Origin: Isoetes taiwanensis
Lineage: Eukaryota > Streptophyta > Lycopodiopsida > Isoetales > Isoetaceae
Reading direction: 5' to 3'
DNA: 64,000 bases
Assembly: GCA_021234155.1 (NCBI GenBank)
Contig: JAJEKV010000019.1
Coordinates: 19,343,359-19,407,358 of the forward strand
Numbering within the stretch: the first letter of the stretch is position 1; each line of letters begins with the position of its first letter. The notes beneath the pieces were generated by a model. It did no database searches. It was not told the origin of the DNA and worked only from the letters and a program-made list of their open reading frames with translations. Of this stretch, positions 35,251 to 47,175 are shown piece by piece. Both the position numbers and the translations under genes were made by a program.

Positions 35251-37350
35251 TTAATGCCGCCGTCCAAAAACTTCACGCCAGAAGAACTTTTTTCCTGCGG
35301 GCGCCTCGATTGAGCGCCATCATCGACGGGAAGTCGCTCGTGACATGTATGGATCTGCTTTTATGACATTGAGGGAGGCCACATTCGGCCTAGGGCTCGG
35401 CCGGCGCCACCCACCCCTCGTGGTCATGTCTCGGCCCAAATTCTCCACCTCTGCTGCAAACATTGCTCACAAACCTCGGCCTCCCTCATCACTATCGGAG
35501 CGTTATCCGCTCCACCCGCCAACCTTTACTTTCATACCCCTGTAACATGCCTTCATCCATCACTCTTTCCGCCATCGCCTCGCCTTCACAACCATCATCT
35601 CCTACGGTAGACGGGGATATCCACATGTCTTTTTTGCTCCTCCCCGTGATTTTCCCCTTCCCTACCTTTCCCACCGCTTCTTCCCGCTTATAATCTTTGC
35701 TGCACCTCAAACCCAATGATCATGCACCTCCAAGCACTCCCCCACCCCACCTCAGCCCACCCCTTCGCCAGGTCTTTCCAAAGACCATACCCTCCAACTC
35801 CACCTCAATATCCTCACTATCATGTTCCCGTCCAGCCCAAAGACTTTTACCTCTACCTTTCGTACCCTTGCTCGACTTATCCCACCTTTGGCAACACTAA
35901 AGGCAAACCTTTAGACCAAAGTGCTCGTGCCCACATGGAAGAATTTGAGGCTCGCTGTCCCTGAATGGTCATGCGCAACCTCAACTGAAATTCCACATCT
36001 TTTCCACCACATTGCGCGGCTCCCTCATCAATGGCTCATGTCCAACAAAAGCCACCGGAAACAAGATTGGTCCGAAATGAAAATCTTTTTTTTCTCACTA
36101 TGGGACCACCGGATGATGATCAACTTCATCTCAAGCAACTCAATGACCTTCAACAAGAGCCCACTTGAGTTCCGCCGGGATTTTGCGTGATCGCCTTCAC
36201 ATTCTCGCCAAAGAAACTCAAGGAGTACCCCACACAGAGCCGGATCTTGGTCGGTTTCTCCAAGGACTTCCTCCAAATATCGGGACTTCATGATCAATAC
36301 CGCATACCAAGACTTTGGAGCAAAGCTATCGATCTTGTCAATCACTCAACCAATGTTTCCTCCCGTGGCGTGGCTCTTCAGAGCTCCCTTTCATTCCACC
36401 CGGCCATGGTTCCCCGCATCATCGCCTGTTCAACCTCAACACGCCAATCGCTAGCCAAGCCGATCCGTGCCATATCCGCAAATATCAAGGCCACTTGGCT
36501 AATGAGTGCAACTCCACCAATGGCCCGCCTCATTGTAAACGCCGCAACATGTGCAATCATGCCACTAAGAATGCACTCGCGACTCATCCTACACCTTTTC
36601 CGCAACAAGATGGTTTATCAAGTGCAAACAACACCTCAAAGACCAATCGCCATATCGCCAGAAACCACCACCGCAGCGCAACCCAATCAACTCTATCAGA
36701 ATGAGCAACAACGGGACCCAACACACGTTCTCCTTTTGATCCTTCAAAGCTCGCTGTTATCACTGGCCAAGAATGGGGTCATACCACCACGGCGGTCCTC
36801 AACTCCCCAAGTTCGTGCAATTTTCCCCGCACCAATCAGATTCACATCACCGCTTTTCGCGCTTACCAACTCGATTGCTAATGGCAAACAAGGCGCGGCC
36901 CGTTCTTCGAAGCCACCTCGCAAGGCCAAAGAATCACGCTTATCAACCAGCTCCCGCCAATCAACCTCGATGGATCAACAAGCACAGGAAGAAATTTTTC
37001 GTGCTCTTAATCCTCCAGTCCCAGCCATCAAATTGGGTTGGTTTGGTTTCACGCTGCACTGTATGCCACGCCCTTTAACCATTATTCCTAATGGCACGAA
37101 CCCGCTTTTACAGCCGACGCCATTCCTCATGCGAAGACAAAAGGTCCATTTTTGCAATCGACTTGAGAAACTCATGCCGAATGTCATGCCTAAAGTTCGC
37201 CAAAGCATTTTGAACCTCATGCAAGCCGCCAAGGTCGCGACGCTGGTTAATGTCCATGCCACCACGAGCTCAACAACGACAAGACGACCTTCCACGCCTC
37301 AACCTCCACGCCTCGTGACATATCCCAATATCGGGCCGCGAGGTTGACCT
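35251..37350 (+). pseudogene. Gypsy Gag with zinc knuckles
   Basis: Starts MPPSKNFTPEELF (35251), then a proline-rich segment (35460-35900) and a capsid-like region: ARAHMEEFEARCP, FSLWDHRMMINFI (36090-36125) and LHDQYRIPRLWSKAIDLVN (36285-36340). Two knuckle-like motifs follow at about 36468-36575: CHIRKYQGHLANEC and CKRRNMCNHATK. In both, the second Cys of C-X2-C reads Arg (CGC). Gag packages element RNA. The left unit lacks this gene. Confidence 0.7.
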
Positions 37351-37559
37351 ACTCAAAGAAGTTGCCGCTTCCTTACCACGCACTCCCCGCACTGTGGATC
37401 CAAAGCCGATCCTTTTTCTCATGTGCCTCGAACTCCAAGAGGAGCTAGCCAAAATCAAAATTCCTTTAAGCTTGGCTACAATTTTGAAACTCGCCCCGCC
37501 TCAAGGACCGCTACCACTCCCCGACCGCTTTGGTTGGGGCTGTTGCTACCTCTACTCCC

Positions 37560-37870
37560 CACGGCCCATGCCACTTGGCAATCAACAAGTCAATCATGTT
37601 CAAATTGACGGGAGGTAGCTGTCAATCTCATCACGGATAAACTCCGCAAAACAAATGGGCATCAAACAACTCTATCGCGGCCCCATATGACATCAAATTG
37701 GCCAATGGCCATATCACGAGACCTCAAGGCGCCACGCCTCTTCTTCACATCAACATAGGTGATCTCGCATTCCCCTTGGAATTTGGTGTTTGGAAGGTCG
37801 AGAAGATCCGTGTGATTATGAAATGTTGGTCGGCAGACCTTTTCTCCGCCGTGCCAAGAGCATTCATTAC
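37560..37870 (+). pseudogene. Gypsy aspartic protease, right unit
   Basis: NQQVNHVQIDGR (37579-37615) keeps the Asp that is lost in the left unit, but a frame change follows at once. LANGHI, TPLLHINIGDLAFPLEFGV (37735-37792) continue it. Confidence 0.65.
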
Positions 37871-38589
37871 GGGCCACACGGACGCTTAGTCATCACCGAT
37901 GGTCACCTCAATGCCACCATGGACTTGGAAACAGTAAAAATCATTTCGGCCGACAATGTGAACCTCTCTCCGACACCGACTCGAGGACGCCTTTAATATT
38001 TATCGTTCGTGCTCCACCGCGAAGTTCCGCCTCGCCATCCTACCCCCAGTATGCCGATCCTTGGGGAGAAATGACTCTTGATCGTGACTGTGCCGCGGGC
38101 TGCTTTGCTTGACCCTTACCCGCTCCTTGCAATCAATCCAACGCGGTTGATCACTTTTCGACGCTGAACCTCCCCGCAGCCCCGTGGAAGTACACGCCGC
38201 CATGAAGCAACCTCGCTTTGAGGAAACTCAAAGAACCTCTCTTTTTCACCACGCAGAGCGCCACGCATCCCCGTTATGCTTCAACCTCCTCGCCATATTG
38301 TCCAGACATGGAAGTTATCCCCATATTCGCATTCCTCGACATAGAGATTGTGGACGAGGGCAACAATCACCGTCCGGATTGTCGCCAATCTTCCCACACC
38401 CTATCGTAATGTGGCCGCCACGCTTTTCAAAAGTTCAAACACATTTTTGCCCGAGCTACAGAGATCTTCTGGGGATCAACAAAACCTTGGGGAACTCACC
38501 ATTCCTACCAAGTCCGATGCACGCCTAGCCTAGCAACGACAAGACGGGCCAACCCCATTACCGCGGATCGCCAAGGCGTAAATTGACAA

Positions 38590-39790
38590 ACTCCTTGCCG
38601 CAGTTTGATCTATGAGGTCAAACATTCTCGGTGGGTGAGCCCCATCGCCATTGCACTCAAACACAATGGTAAGATCCGCTTGTGTGGACTACCAAAACTC
38701 AATCGTGCCACCTGAGCGTGATCATTTTCCCCTTCCCTTCACGCACTGTGTTCGAAGAGGTTGCCGGACATGAGATGTACTCCTTCATGGATGGTTTTTT
38801 CGCTACAATCAGATCTCAATCAAAGAATCTGATCAACTCAAGACTACCTTCACCACCCGCGGGGCACTTTTGCCTACAAGGTGGTTCCTTTTGGATTATC
38901 AAACTCTCCATCCACGCTTCAACGATCATGCTCTCGCTTTTTCATGATTTTATGAAGGAAAATCCCTTCTTGCAAATTTTTCAAGATGACTTCTCCGCCA
39001 CGCTCCATGGCTGACCATTTGATAAATTGGAACTTGTCTTTCGAAATGTGATGAGTCCCGCATTAGTCTCAATCCCGAGAAATGCACCTTTTAAGGCCAC
39101 TTGTGTGTTCTGTTGGGACATGTGGTCAAGAAAGTGTATCACCACGATCCTCGCTAAAATCACCGTGGTGCTCAAGGCTCAAGCACCGCCCAATATAAAG
39201 GAAACACGCTCTTTCTTGGGTAAGGTCAATTATTACTCCACCTTCATTCCCCGGACTCGCAGCCATTGCAGATCCCATTCATAAACTCATCGGTGATGAA
39301 TCCACCGGGCTTGGAATTCCCAGCGGATGTCGCTTTCCAACAGCTTGAAGCTCTTGCTTACTCAGTGCCCCGTTCTTGTTCCTCCTCAATGGGACAAGCC
39401 CTTTCATGTCCATGTCGATGTCTCGCCTTTGCTATTGAGCTGTTCTTTTCAAGAATATGATGCGCATTAATCGACAAAACCAAACCGCTACGCCACCGGA
39501 ACTCAATTCTGCTGAACGCAACTACTCGCCACAGAGCGAGAAGCCTTGGGTTTAATTTTTTCAAGGCCCAACGCTCCGCCACTATCTTTTGGGCAGTCAA
39601 ATCAAATTTTTGTTGACCACCGTGCACTTCTTTACTTGATCAACAAATCCACGCCCCACGGGCCGCATTGCTCGTTGTCCTCCTTCGCAAGAATTTGCAC
39701 CTTTTGAAATTGTTCACAAGGCCGCAAATCTCATGTTGTCCCGGATTATCTTTTCACGATCCACACGATGATCCCTCCACCGAGTCTCGT
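38590..39790 (+). pseudogene. Gypsy reverse transcriptase and RNase H, right unit
   Basis: RT blocks are FPFPSRTVFEEVAGHEMYSF (38727-38787), FLQIFQDDFSATLHG (38967-39010) and ETRSFLGKVNYYSTFIP (39200-39252). RNase H blocks are the WDKPFHVHVDV region (39390-39420), the DHRALLYLINKS equivalent (39615-39650) and LSFH near 39745. Breaks differ in place from the left unit, so neither copy is active. Confidence 0.8.
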
Positions 39791-39959
39791 GACGCCTTTC
39801 CCCGACGCCAACTCTTTTTTCGTCACGGCAACACCTCATTGGTTTCATGACTTTCAGCCAAGATCTCCTCACAGCGCTCTTCCACCGAGGACGCCACGCC
39901 TTCTCCAGCCAAGCGACAATCCCGCCGCCATCAATTTCTCCCGAGGTCCGCGGACTACA

Positions 39960-41110
39960 CCATGGTTGCAGCCATCTTTACAAAAAGGGTAAGGATACAA
40001 TCCTTCGACGCCGTGGTTCTCCCCTCATGAGGTCCCGTGATATTGTTCGAGAAGCCCATGAAGGGCTCGGTGGTGGTCATTTTCATGGAGACACCACAAG
40101 ACGCAAAAATCCTTCTTGTTGGTTATTTTTGGCCCACGCTTCAAAGACGCCACGCCCACGCCCGACGCGCGTGATGCTTGCCGGGCTTGTGGGACGCGCC
40201 CACGCCCGCGACGCTTCTTCCTTTGACGCCGGGTTGCCACGCCACTTCCTTCAAAGAAATGGGGAATGGATTTTGTGGGACCCATCGATCCTCTCCGCGC
40301 AGCACACCCGCGTTCGCTACATTCGGGTTCTCACCGACACGCTTACCAAATGGGCGGAAGCTTGCGCGACTTCCGCATAACACCGCGGCCAAGACAAGCC
40401 AAAGTCATCTATCAACAAATCATCACGCTGATTCGGCCGCCCCACCTGAGTCGGGTCGCTGATCGTGGTGTCCATTTTATCAATCACACCATCAAGGAGC
40501 CGACGGATTATCTCCCCGATACATCATCACAAGAGCACACCTTACTATCCTCGAGGGAATGGTTTGGCTGAAAGCACCAACAAAACTCGGGTCACAATTT
40601 CAAGAAAATTTGTGACGCCGCGACCGACCGGCAAAACAAGCTTCCTACCGTTCTTTGGGCTTACAATACTTGTTTCAAAATAGCTACAGTGTCACACCCT
40701 TTCAAATTGGTTTATGGTCAAGAAGCTCTCATGCCGCTTTGAATACATACTTCCAACACTGCTTTCAACCGGCACGCCCATAATCCGCCACCGCTGACTC
40801 AAAGAAAGGGTTTATCAATTGGAACAGCTTGGATGAACTTAGAAGAGATGCTTATATTCGTGTTCTTCATGGACAACAGCTTGCAAAAAATCCTTACATG
40901 ACAAACAATGAAGACAAAAACATTCAACGAAGGAGATTTGGTTCTTCTTTATGATTCTGGTACAAAACTTTTCCGGTAAACTTAAGTTTCGCTGGTTTGG
41001 CCCTTATCAAATTGTTCAAGTGGTTCGACCCCGCTTTTTCAATCGGCTGAAGTTAGATGGCACTCCATTACCTACACCGGTTAATGGCTTTACCAAAACA
41101 TTTCATACAA
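39960..41110 (+). pseudogene. Gypsy integrase, right unit
   Basis: HEGLGGGHFHGDTTRRKN (40058-40110) is part of the zinc module. MDFVGPIDPL (40266-40295), DRGVHFINHTIKE (40460-40500) and STPYYPRGNGLAESTNKT (40533-40585) carry the catalytic acids. The GPY/F-like FGPYQIVQVV is near 40995-41025. Confidence 0.8.
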
Positions 41111-41329
41111 CGTAAAGTGCACATCCACAAACGATGTCGTTCCGCACACACACAACAGATAGTGACTAAACCAAATGCATATTTATATTATAGGTGGAAT
41201 TTTTACAAAATGTGGGCGCAGCCCAGCTATTTCCGCTTATGGGCACTGCCCTATATACAAAAACGCTCTCAGAGCCCTATCTACTAAGTCCTAAGAAGAA
41301 AACCTCTACTCCGGTTTGGAGCAGAGGTG

Positions 41330-44300
41330 ATGCGCAGGATGTGGTAGAGGTTCTCGCCAGATCCCAAATAAGGTGCGTAACCACCTCCATCCCGCTGGTC
41401 TTCGGCCGGATGTTCAGCCATCCCGCAAGACACCACCGCCCATTCTCACGCCACGACATTGTGGCAGCCAGAGGTCCGCATAATTCATCTTAGTGTGTAA
41501 TCCACTCCCCGACAGCTCGTGGGCATAGTGCGCCCTCGCTCAAACCAAAGAAAGCCCATGCCGAGCGCCATCGGATGCCTTCGCTTTACTCCCCTGCTCG
41601 CCTTATATAGCCAATCGAGGAACTCCTTGTCGACGTGGACCAATCACATAAATCGCCAACGTGTTTGCAATGCAAGGTCAAGTTTCTAAAATGAGAATCT
41701 TTTCTCCCCCAAGATATCTAGCCATGGTACCTTCCGACACATTCCTTTTAATGATATCCCACTTCGAGTTGCCAAAGATTGAATGCCATTTCTTCTTTTC
41801 ACGCCTGCTCGGACATTAATGTGTGTCCTTTGCCCAATTGGCCCACATCCCATCATTCTCTCACGCCTCATCTCCACCGCTCATTTCTTCTCCATTTGTT
41901 GTTTGGGGACTTAGCCACATTTTTGCCTCTCAAATCACCTCCTTGGCATCTTTTCGACACCGGCACCATCAACGGTTGCAGCCTTTCGCCCTTATCATGC
42001 CCCTTCGCCCACCTTTGCGCGCCCTAAACCTTTTTCCTCTCAGGCTTTCGTTTTTGTTCTCCGCTCTCCGCCTTCTTCAAAAAGTTCCTTCTATTCCGAC
42101 GCTTTTTCGCCATGGCTGCCCCAAACTTTCTACACTTCAAGCTTCCGTCCAAGGGATGCGACTCTTTTCGGGTTCCAGGTCTTCTCGACGCCCACTTTTC
42201 GAGAGGCCCTTGTTGGTCCGAAGTCGGAAGTGGCGGAACGCCACAAGCTTTTTACTTAATTTTCACAAATGGAGCTCCCGCCCCAAATCCAAAAAGAATT
42301 GCAAAGCTAGCTCATCGACACATCGCCAACAGCCCTGGAAGGATTTGCTACGGTGGTCGATGGCACCACCATTTTACTTACTCAAAGATTTGATTTCTCG
42401 AGGTATTCCACATCCCTTTGCAAAAACCTTCGCCTCTTGGGCTGCTTTTTTACGTGACATGGACGCCACTCGCTTTGGCGCTATTGCTTATCAAGCCAAC
42501 CAAAGATCGCCTCACAAATATTGCCAAACCTCATGAGACTTTTTGTGAAGTTTCGTGGCGAAATTGCTTGGGCATTCCATTAAGAACACCCACATCAATA
42601 AGCCGCTTTTATAATATGGTCATCACCGCCATTCACTCCACTCGCATGTCGATTGGCCTCAGCTTTTATTCTACCGCCTTCTTCAAGAAGTAGACCGCAT
42701 TCGGGCTACCCCCCTCCTCGCTCTCGAATTTCCGTGGGTGGCCATCTTCAGGCCCTCATTCGCCATTATCTTCCAGTTCTTGAGAGCCCTTCCACTTCCC
42801 ATACCTCCACTCGGCCGCTCTCATTTCGGGGTCCAACTCAACAAGCCAGACCTTCACGCCACACCTCCCTCGCCCCTGTTTCAACATCGGACCACGATGT
42901 CACCGTCTCCTCTTCTTCCTCCGAGGCCACGCCTTCCACCCCGTCATGCCTCTCAACAATCTCGGATAAGGCAGCAATGTGGCCTCAAGGGCCCCCATCC
43001 TCGGGCAGCTCCCCCTGATAAATTCCAAAGAAGATTCAAGCCGCCGCCTTTGCAGCTCCATGCATCCCGGTGAGGCTCTCATGATCGTGTTCAGCGCCCC
43101 CGAGGCTTCCATGCTGTTCAAAGAGACCTTCTGCCGCCACGCCCATGTTCAAACCCCGGAAGCCCAACTTCAAGAAAAGCACGCGGCTCTATTACAGGCC
43201 CAGATAGATCTCACCAGCTGCTCAGGATCAGACCCGCCTACTTACAGATCAAGCAGCAGCTCCAAACTGAAATTCGTGGACTTATTGGAACGTAACAAGT
43301 CCAAAGATACCCTTCGAGTGACAAGGAAAAACACATTGCTAAGCTAGACACCTTGTACTCCGAAGCTTTGTGACAATTACAAAGACTCGTTCAAAATCTC
43401 ACCGAGCGCGGAAGCTCGACTCACCTCCCCTTGAAGCTCAGCCTTTCCACGCCACCAATCGCTTAACGCCCCTCCGCATCGCCTTTTGAGGCTCGAAACA
43501 AAAGGTCATCGATGACGCGGAGATTGCCACGCCGCTTCCATACCCCGGGCAATCCTCTTCACATGCCACGCTTCCTCGAAAACGGGTCCCGGATCGGGCC
43601 CCGCCTTTTGTTAGAAAAAAGAGCATCGGATCCGCGGACCTTGAACATCAGCCCAAAGAAGCGCCTCAATGGCCGAGGAGGCCCAAACCAAACAGAGGGA
43701 TATCTTGACATTGCCACCAACATCCCGGTGGACTTCTACTCCTTCCAAGCCTATCTTGACTATGTGGTGGGCCCGACGGCACCTCTTTTTTTGAAATGGT
43801 ACGCCGCCAATGGCAATGTTCATCAACAACCACTCAAAAGTATGGACTTCCTTCGACCGGGCCGGATCTTTCTATAGAAGACAAGGGTTTATTTTGTGCA
43901 CTCTTAGTCTTTGATCAGCTCACGGTTGAAGATCCCGAATTAGTCATCTTCCGAAGTTGTTCAGCCCATGGCTTATGTTTTTCATGACTTCTACCCGGGC
44001 GGATCTCCGTGATAAATTCCGGATGAGGCCCATCGTGGTTTTTCAAGGCAACTCAAATGTCGCTTGGTTATTATCACCAACCAACAAATATTTCTGTGGA
44101 TCCCCGCCGCCTCGTGACTTTTGAACAAGAGTACATGCCCGAATTGGCTCAAGACTTACCTCTCGTGGGGTGTTGAAACGTTGGAACAGTAAACAAAAAT
44201 CAAGCACCCCGATGATCTTGAGTTTGCTCAGATATATATGCAAAAGACTTGGGAGGCTACAATCAACTCCGCGGGCCTTCGAAAGCAAGACCATTCCCAC

Positions 44301-45115
44301 GGGTTGGGTCAATCCTCCCGCCTATCAATTACTCTCTACTTCGTAATGGGACCATTGGTGTCGCGGCTTTTGATCAAAATCTTGTTCAAGCATTCGTGGA
44401 CATGGCTCGCGAACCCACGCACACCGGCATGATTCCTCTCCATATGCTTCCTTAGGAGCCCCTCCCCGCCCACGGTGCCTTTCTTTTCCGACATGCCTTC
44501 CCCTTTGGACGCAGGTCATGGATGGCCACTGGTCGACTACCAGATCTCCACCGGATCTCCTGGGATCCCCGATTTGTCGACGCCCAATTGGGAGGATAAT
44601 GCCACTTTGGACACTACCGAAAAATTGATTTACATCGGTAATGAGCGTGGCTGGCAAAAGCCCGCCGATGCTCTTAATGGTCTTGACACCTTCTTGCGTA
44701 ACGCCGCCACCTCACCGATCCTTCAAGATAACCGCCAAGCAGTGTTTCGCAGGCTGCTCTCAAATGCATCCTGGTCAGCTCTTTTAAATAGGCAAGCCCA
44801 ATCTTTTCATCGCAATCCAAATGCCAGCCGCCGCTGTTTCTGGCCTTCAAACTTGCCTTCTCATGGAGTGCCGCTTTGTTCCTTCTCGGCCGCCTATGCC
44901 GCCTCGAAGACATGGTGCGCTCTCACTTCCTCATTGAGGCCCATCCCGCCCTAGGGGGCTCAACACCCCGACGCTTCTTCAAACACGCCAGATCTCATTG
45001 CTCATTACCATAATGGCGCTCGACTCATTCCCCGTGGAGGATCACTTTCCGACCGCTGGTTTCCCGCCGGAAGCACTTCCTCCTTTCTTCTTGATGAGTG
45101 TCATTTGGTGGGGAG
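41330..45115 (+). pseudogene. Gypsy extra region with ORF-X, right copy
   Basis: ORF-X opens at ATG 42112 (MAAPNF) in the same context as 31647. A helical segment EAQLQEKHAALLQAQIDL (about 43160-43212) and LLERNKSKDTLRVTRKNTLL (43282-43340) are clearer here. LDIATNIPVDFYSFQAYLDY (43703-43765), SIEDKGLFCALLVFDQLTVE (43870-43930) and ERGWQKPADALNGLDTFLRN (44645-44705) follow. Frame breaks are not at the same places as in the middle copy, so an uninterrupted ancestral frame is likely. Function unknown. Confidence 0.55.
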
Positions 45116-45724
45116 TGTTAGTCCCAGTGCCTCCCCGGTTCGTGACTATTCATGCATACGACGGACCAGGTCAAGCTCAAGGATCCACAGATGTGCATGG
45201 GTCAGCCATCAAAGGCTCGCCAGAAGACCAAGCAGCAGACCACGCAGCCAAAGCCTCAAGGCCTGGCCAACAAGAGGCGCCGCCAGACAAGTGATGACCC
45301 ACCCACCGTGTCCGGGCCGGGCAAGATGATTCTAGGCATTTCAAGAGGCACCGCCAACATTATCAGAAATCAGGCCTCCTTCCGTGAGTCGGCACCAGAT
45401 CACCGAGTGTTCATATTGGGCCGAGGCCATTGTACTATATATATGAGTAGAACTAGCATATGAGGGCTAGATGAGTTTTGAGTCTTGTCTCTTTTCAGCC
45501 TTTCTCTCAATTGGTAGAGCTCATGTATGTTCATCGCTGATATCAAGGAAGCATATCATTTTCCTCCTCATTGTTCTTTTTCTCTCCGCTTTCTTCTTTC
45601 TTGTTCTTTCTTTGCAAATCCCGCGGACATAGTCCCCCCGGATTCTCCCCCCTCGTTAGATCCAAGGGTCCTCACAGAGGGTCTGTTTTGGCAGAGTTCC
45701 CAAACCTGCATCCCAAACACTGCG
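45116..45724 (+). repeat. Gypsy 3' LTR
   Basis: Starts TGTTAGTCCC after TTTGGTGGGGAG. It has a TATA-rich TTGTACTATATATATGAG near 45430 and ends near AAACACTGCG. Copia sequence resumes just after it. Confidence 0.65.
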
Positions 45725-45734
45725 TGGAGCTCTT

Positions 45735-45836
45735 TGAGTTTACATCGACTTGGTATTGGTCTTGATAGATTCCGTGATCTCATCTCCGTGAGGAGGAGGT
45801 TGAGCATGGAGATGGTGACCTCTCATCAAGGAGGAG
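45735..45836 (+). pseudogene. Copia RNase H tail and polypurine tract
   Basis: LGIGLDRFRDLISV (45750-45790) resembles the last residues of copia RNase H (LGLDRF-type end). CATCAAGGAGGAG (45824-45836) is the polypurine tract next to the 3' LTR. These few residues are all that is left of the copia RT/RNase H downstream of 25940. Confidence 0.65.
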
Positions 45837-46182
45837 TATCGAGATATATGATATCGAGATCACCATCTTGTCGCTTGACAAAGATCGATAGCACTCAAAG
45901 ATGTAGGTAAGCGACTATGTGCCGAATCAAAGACTTCATCAAGACCTACACCAGCCCACCCACTTGCCTTAATTAGCTATGGCAGAAGAATTTGCCTTAA
46001 TTAGTTACTTCAAGATAATTATGTGTGGTTGGTAACCCGAGCAGTTATTATTTATCGCCTTTTTATATCTTGTATTCATACTTACGTTTAATACAATTCC
46101 ATTTTGCCTTTGTTTTGGGAGCTTGCGCTCTCGGATATTGGTGTGCATCCCCTTCTCTCCCTTTCTTGGTGCAACCTTGACA
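45837..46182 (+). repeat. Copia 3' LTR
   Basis: Starts TATCGAGATATATGATATCG (TG changed to TA) and ends CCTTGACA, followed by the GAAGG target duplication. Last 150 bases nearly equal to the 5' LTR; the first half differs in a patterned way. Confidence 0.9.
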
Positions 46183-47175
46183 GAAGGAAGGAGACTTGAC
46201 AAGAAGTGTCATCTTCCAAAATAGAGATGGAAAAAACTTAGTTTGATTCTTTCATTCATTTTAGAGAATTACTTACATCTGTACTCAATGTAAATGTTGT
46301 TCCATTTGTTGATATTAATAGATTTCCGACATTCCAATTTTTGGTCCAGTTTTGTGTTCAGTTCAGTGATGTATTTTACATAATGCAGTTCAAATTTAAG
46401 ATTGCAAAACAGAGTTAAGTACCAATTTATTGAAGTTACATGAACTGAACCATGAATGAATAACTAAACAATGAATGTGTTAATTCTATCAATGAACAAC
46501 TACAACAGTCCAGATTTAAGATTGCAGAACATACCAAAAGTTTAAAGTACCAAGGTTTTGAGGTCATATGAACTAAACCATGAATGAATAATCAAACAAT
46601 GAAACTGTTAATTATGTCAATGAACAACTACAAAAGTTCACATTTTTTCTCTCACAGTAATAACATTACAATGACATCACAGATTATTAGCATTATTGAG
46701 TAGAGAAGTGCAGAAGATAATAAACGGATTATTCATTATCAATATCAAATGTGTTACATGAACTCATTTCCAATAGAAGAGTACAAACTTGTTGACTAGA
46801 ATCTGTCATAGATATGCCTATGGTCTCTGAAATGCTAAAAATTAAGATCTAAACACTATATGTCATCATAACCTTCATCTTTCTCATCTTCTTAATCTGT
46901 AAGAATAGTATTCAGAAAACCATGAGAACCTAAACTACGTTTTAGTTAAAATGAAAGACAACTCAAGTCAGGATTATCCATTTCAGACAAAACAAAATGT
47001 ATTCATATGTCAAGGTTTACAAAAATACCATTTCTTCATGGTCTGAGTACACAAAAGGCATGTGGCCAGTTCCATATCATACATTGCTACAAAACGTTTT
47101 AACAAACAAAAAAGAAAAAAAAATTGGCTGAGTTTCAGAATTGGCACAAGGAAAAGGCTTCTTCATGTGAAAAGG
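46183..47175. other. Harbinger C internal non-coding region
   Basis: Matches copy A 3692-4721 closely. No gene is supported. Confidence 0.7.

Larger units (their letters stand above)
35221..45724 (+). mobile_element. Ty3/gypsy array, right unit (gag to 3' LTR)
   Basis: A complete order is present: gag, protease, RT, RNase H, integrase, ORF-X region and LTR. With the shared LTR at 34632 the element is about 11.1 kb. All frames are broken. It differs from the left unit in clusters of changes at C/G-rich sites separated by long identical stretches. Confidence 0.75.
20874..46182 (+). mobile_element. Ty1/copia retrotransposon composite with nested elements
   Basis: The element starts TG at 20874 and ends CA at 46182. 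It is flanked by GAAGG on both sides (20869-20873 and 46183-46187), and removing it restores the copy A sequence. LTRs are 20874-21211 and 45837-46182. Gag, the protease motif, integrase and the start of RT are recognisable in copia order. The rest of RT and most of RNase H are missing, replaced by the gypsy array (about 25945-45724). A further 1.8 kb with a foldback element sits in the protease region. Confidence 0.9.
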
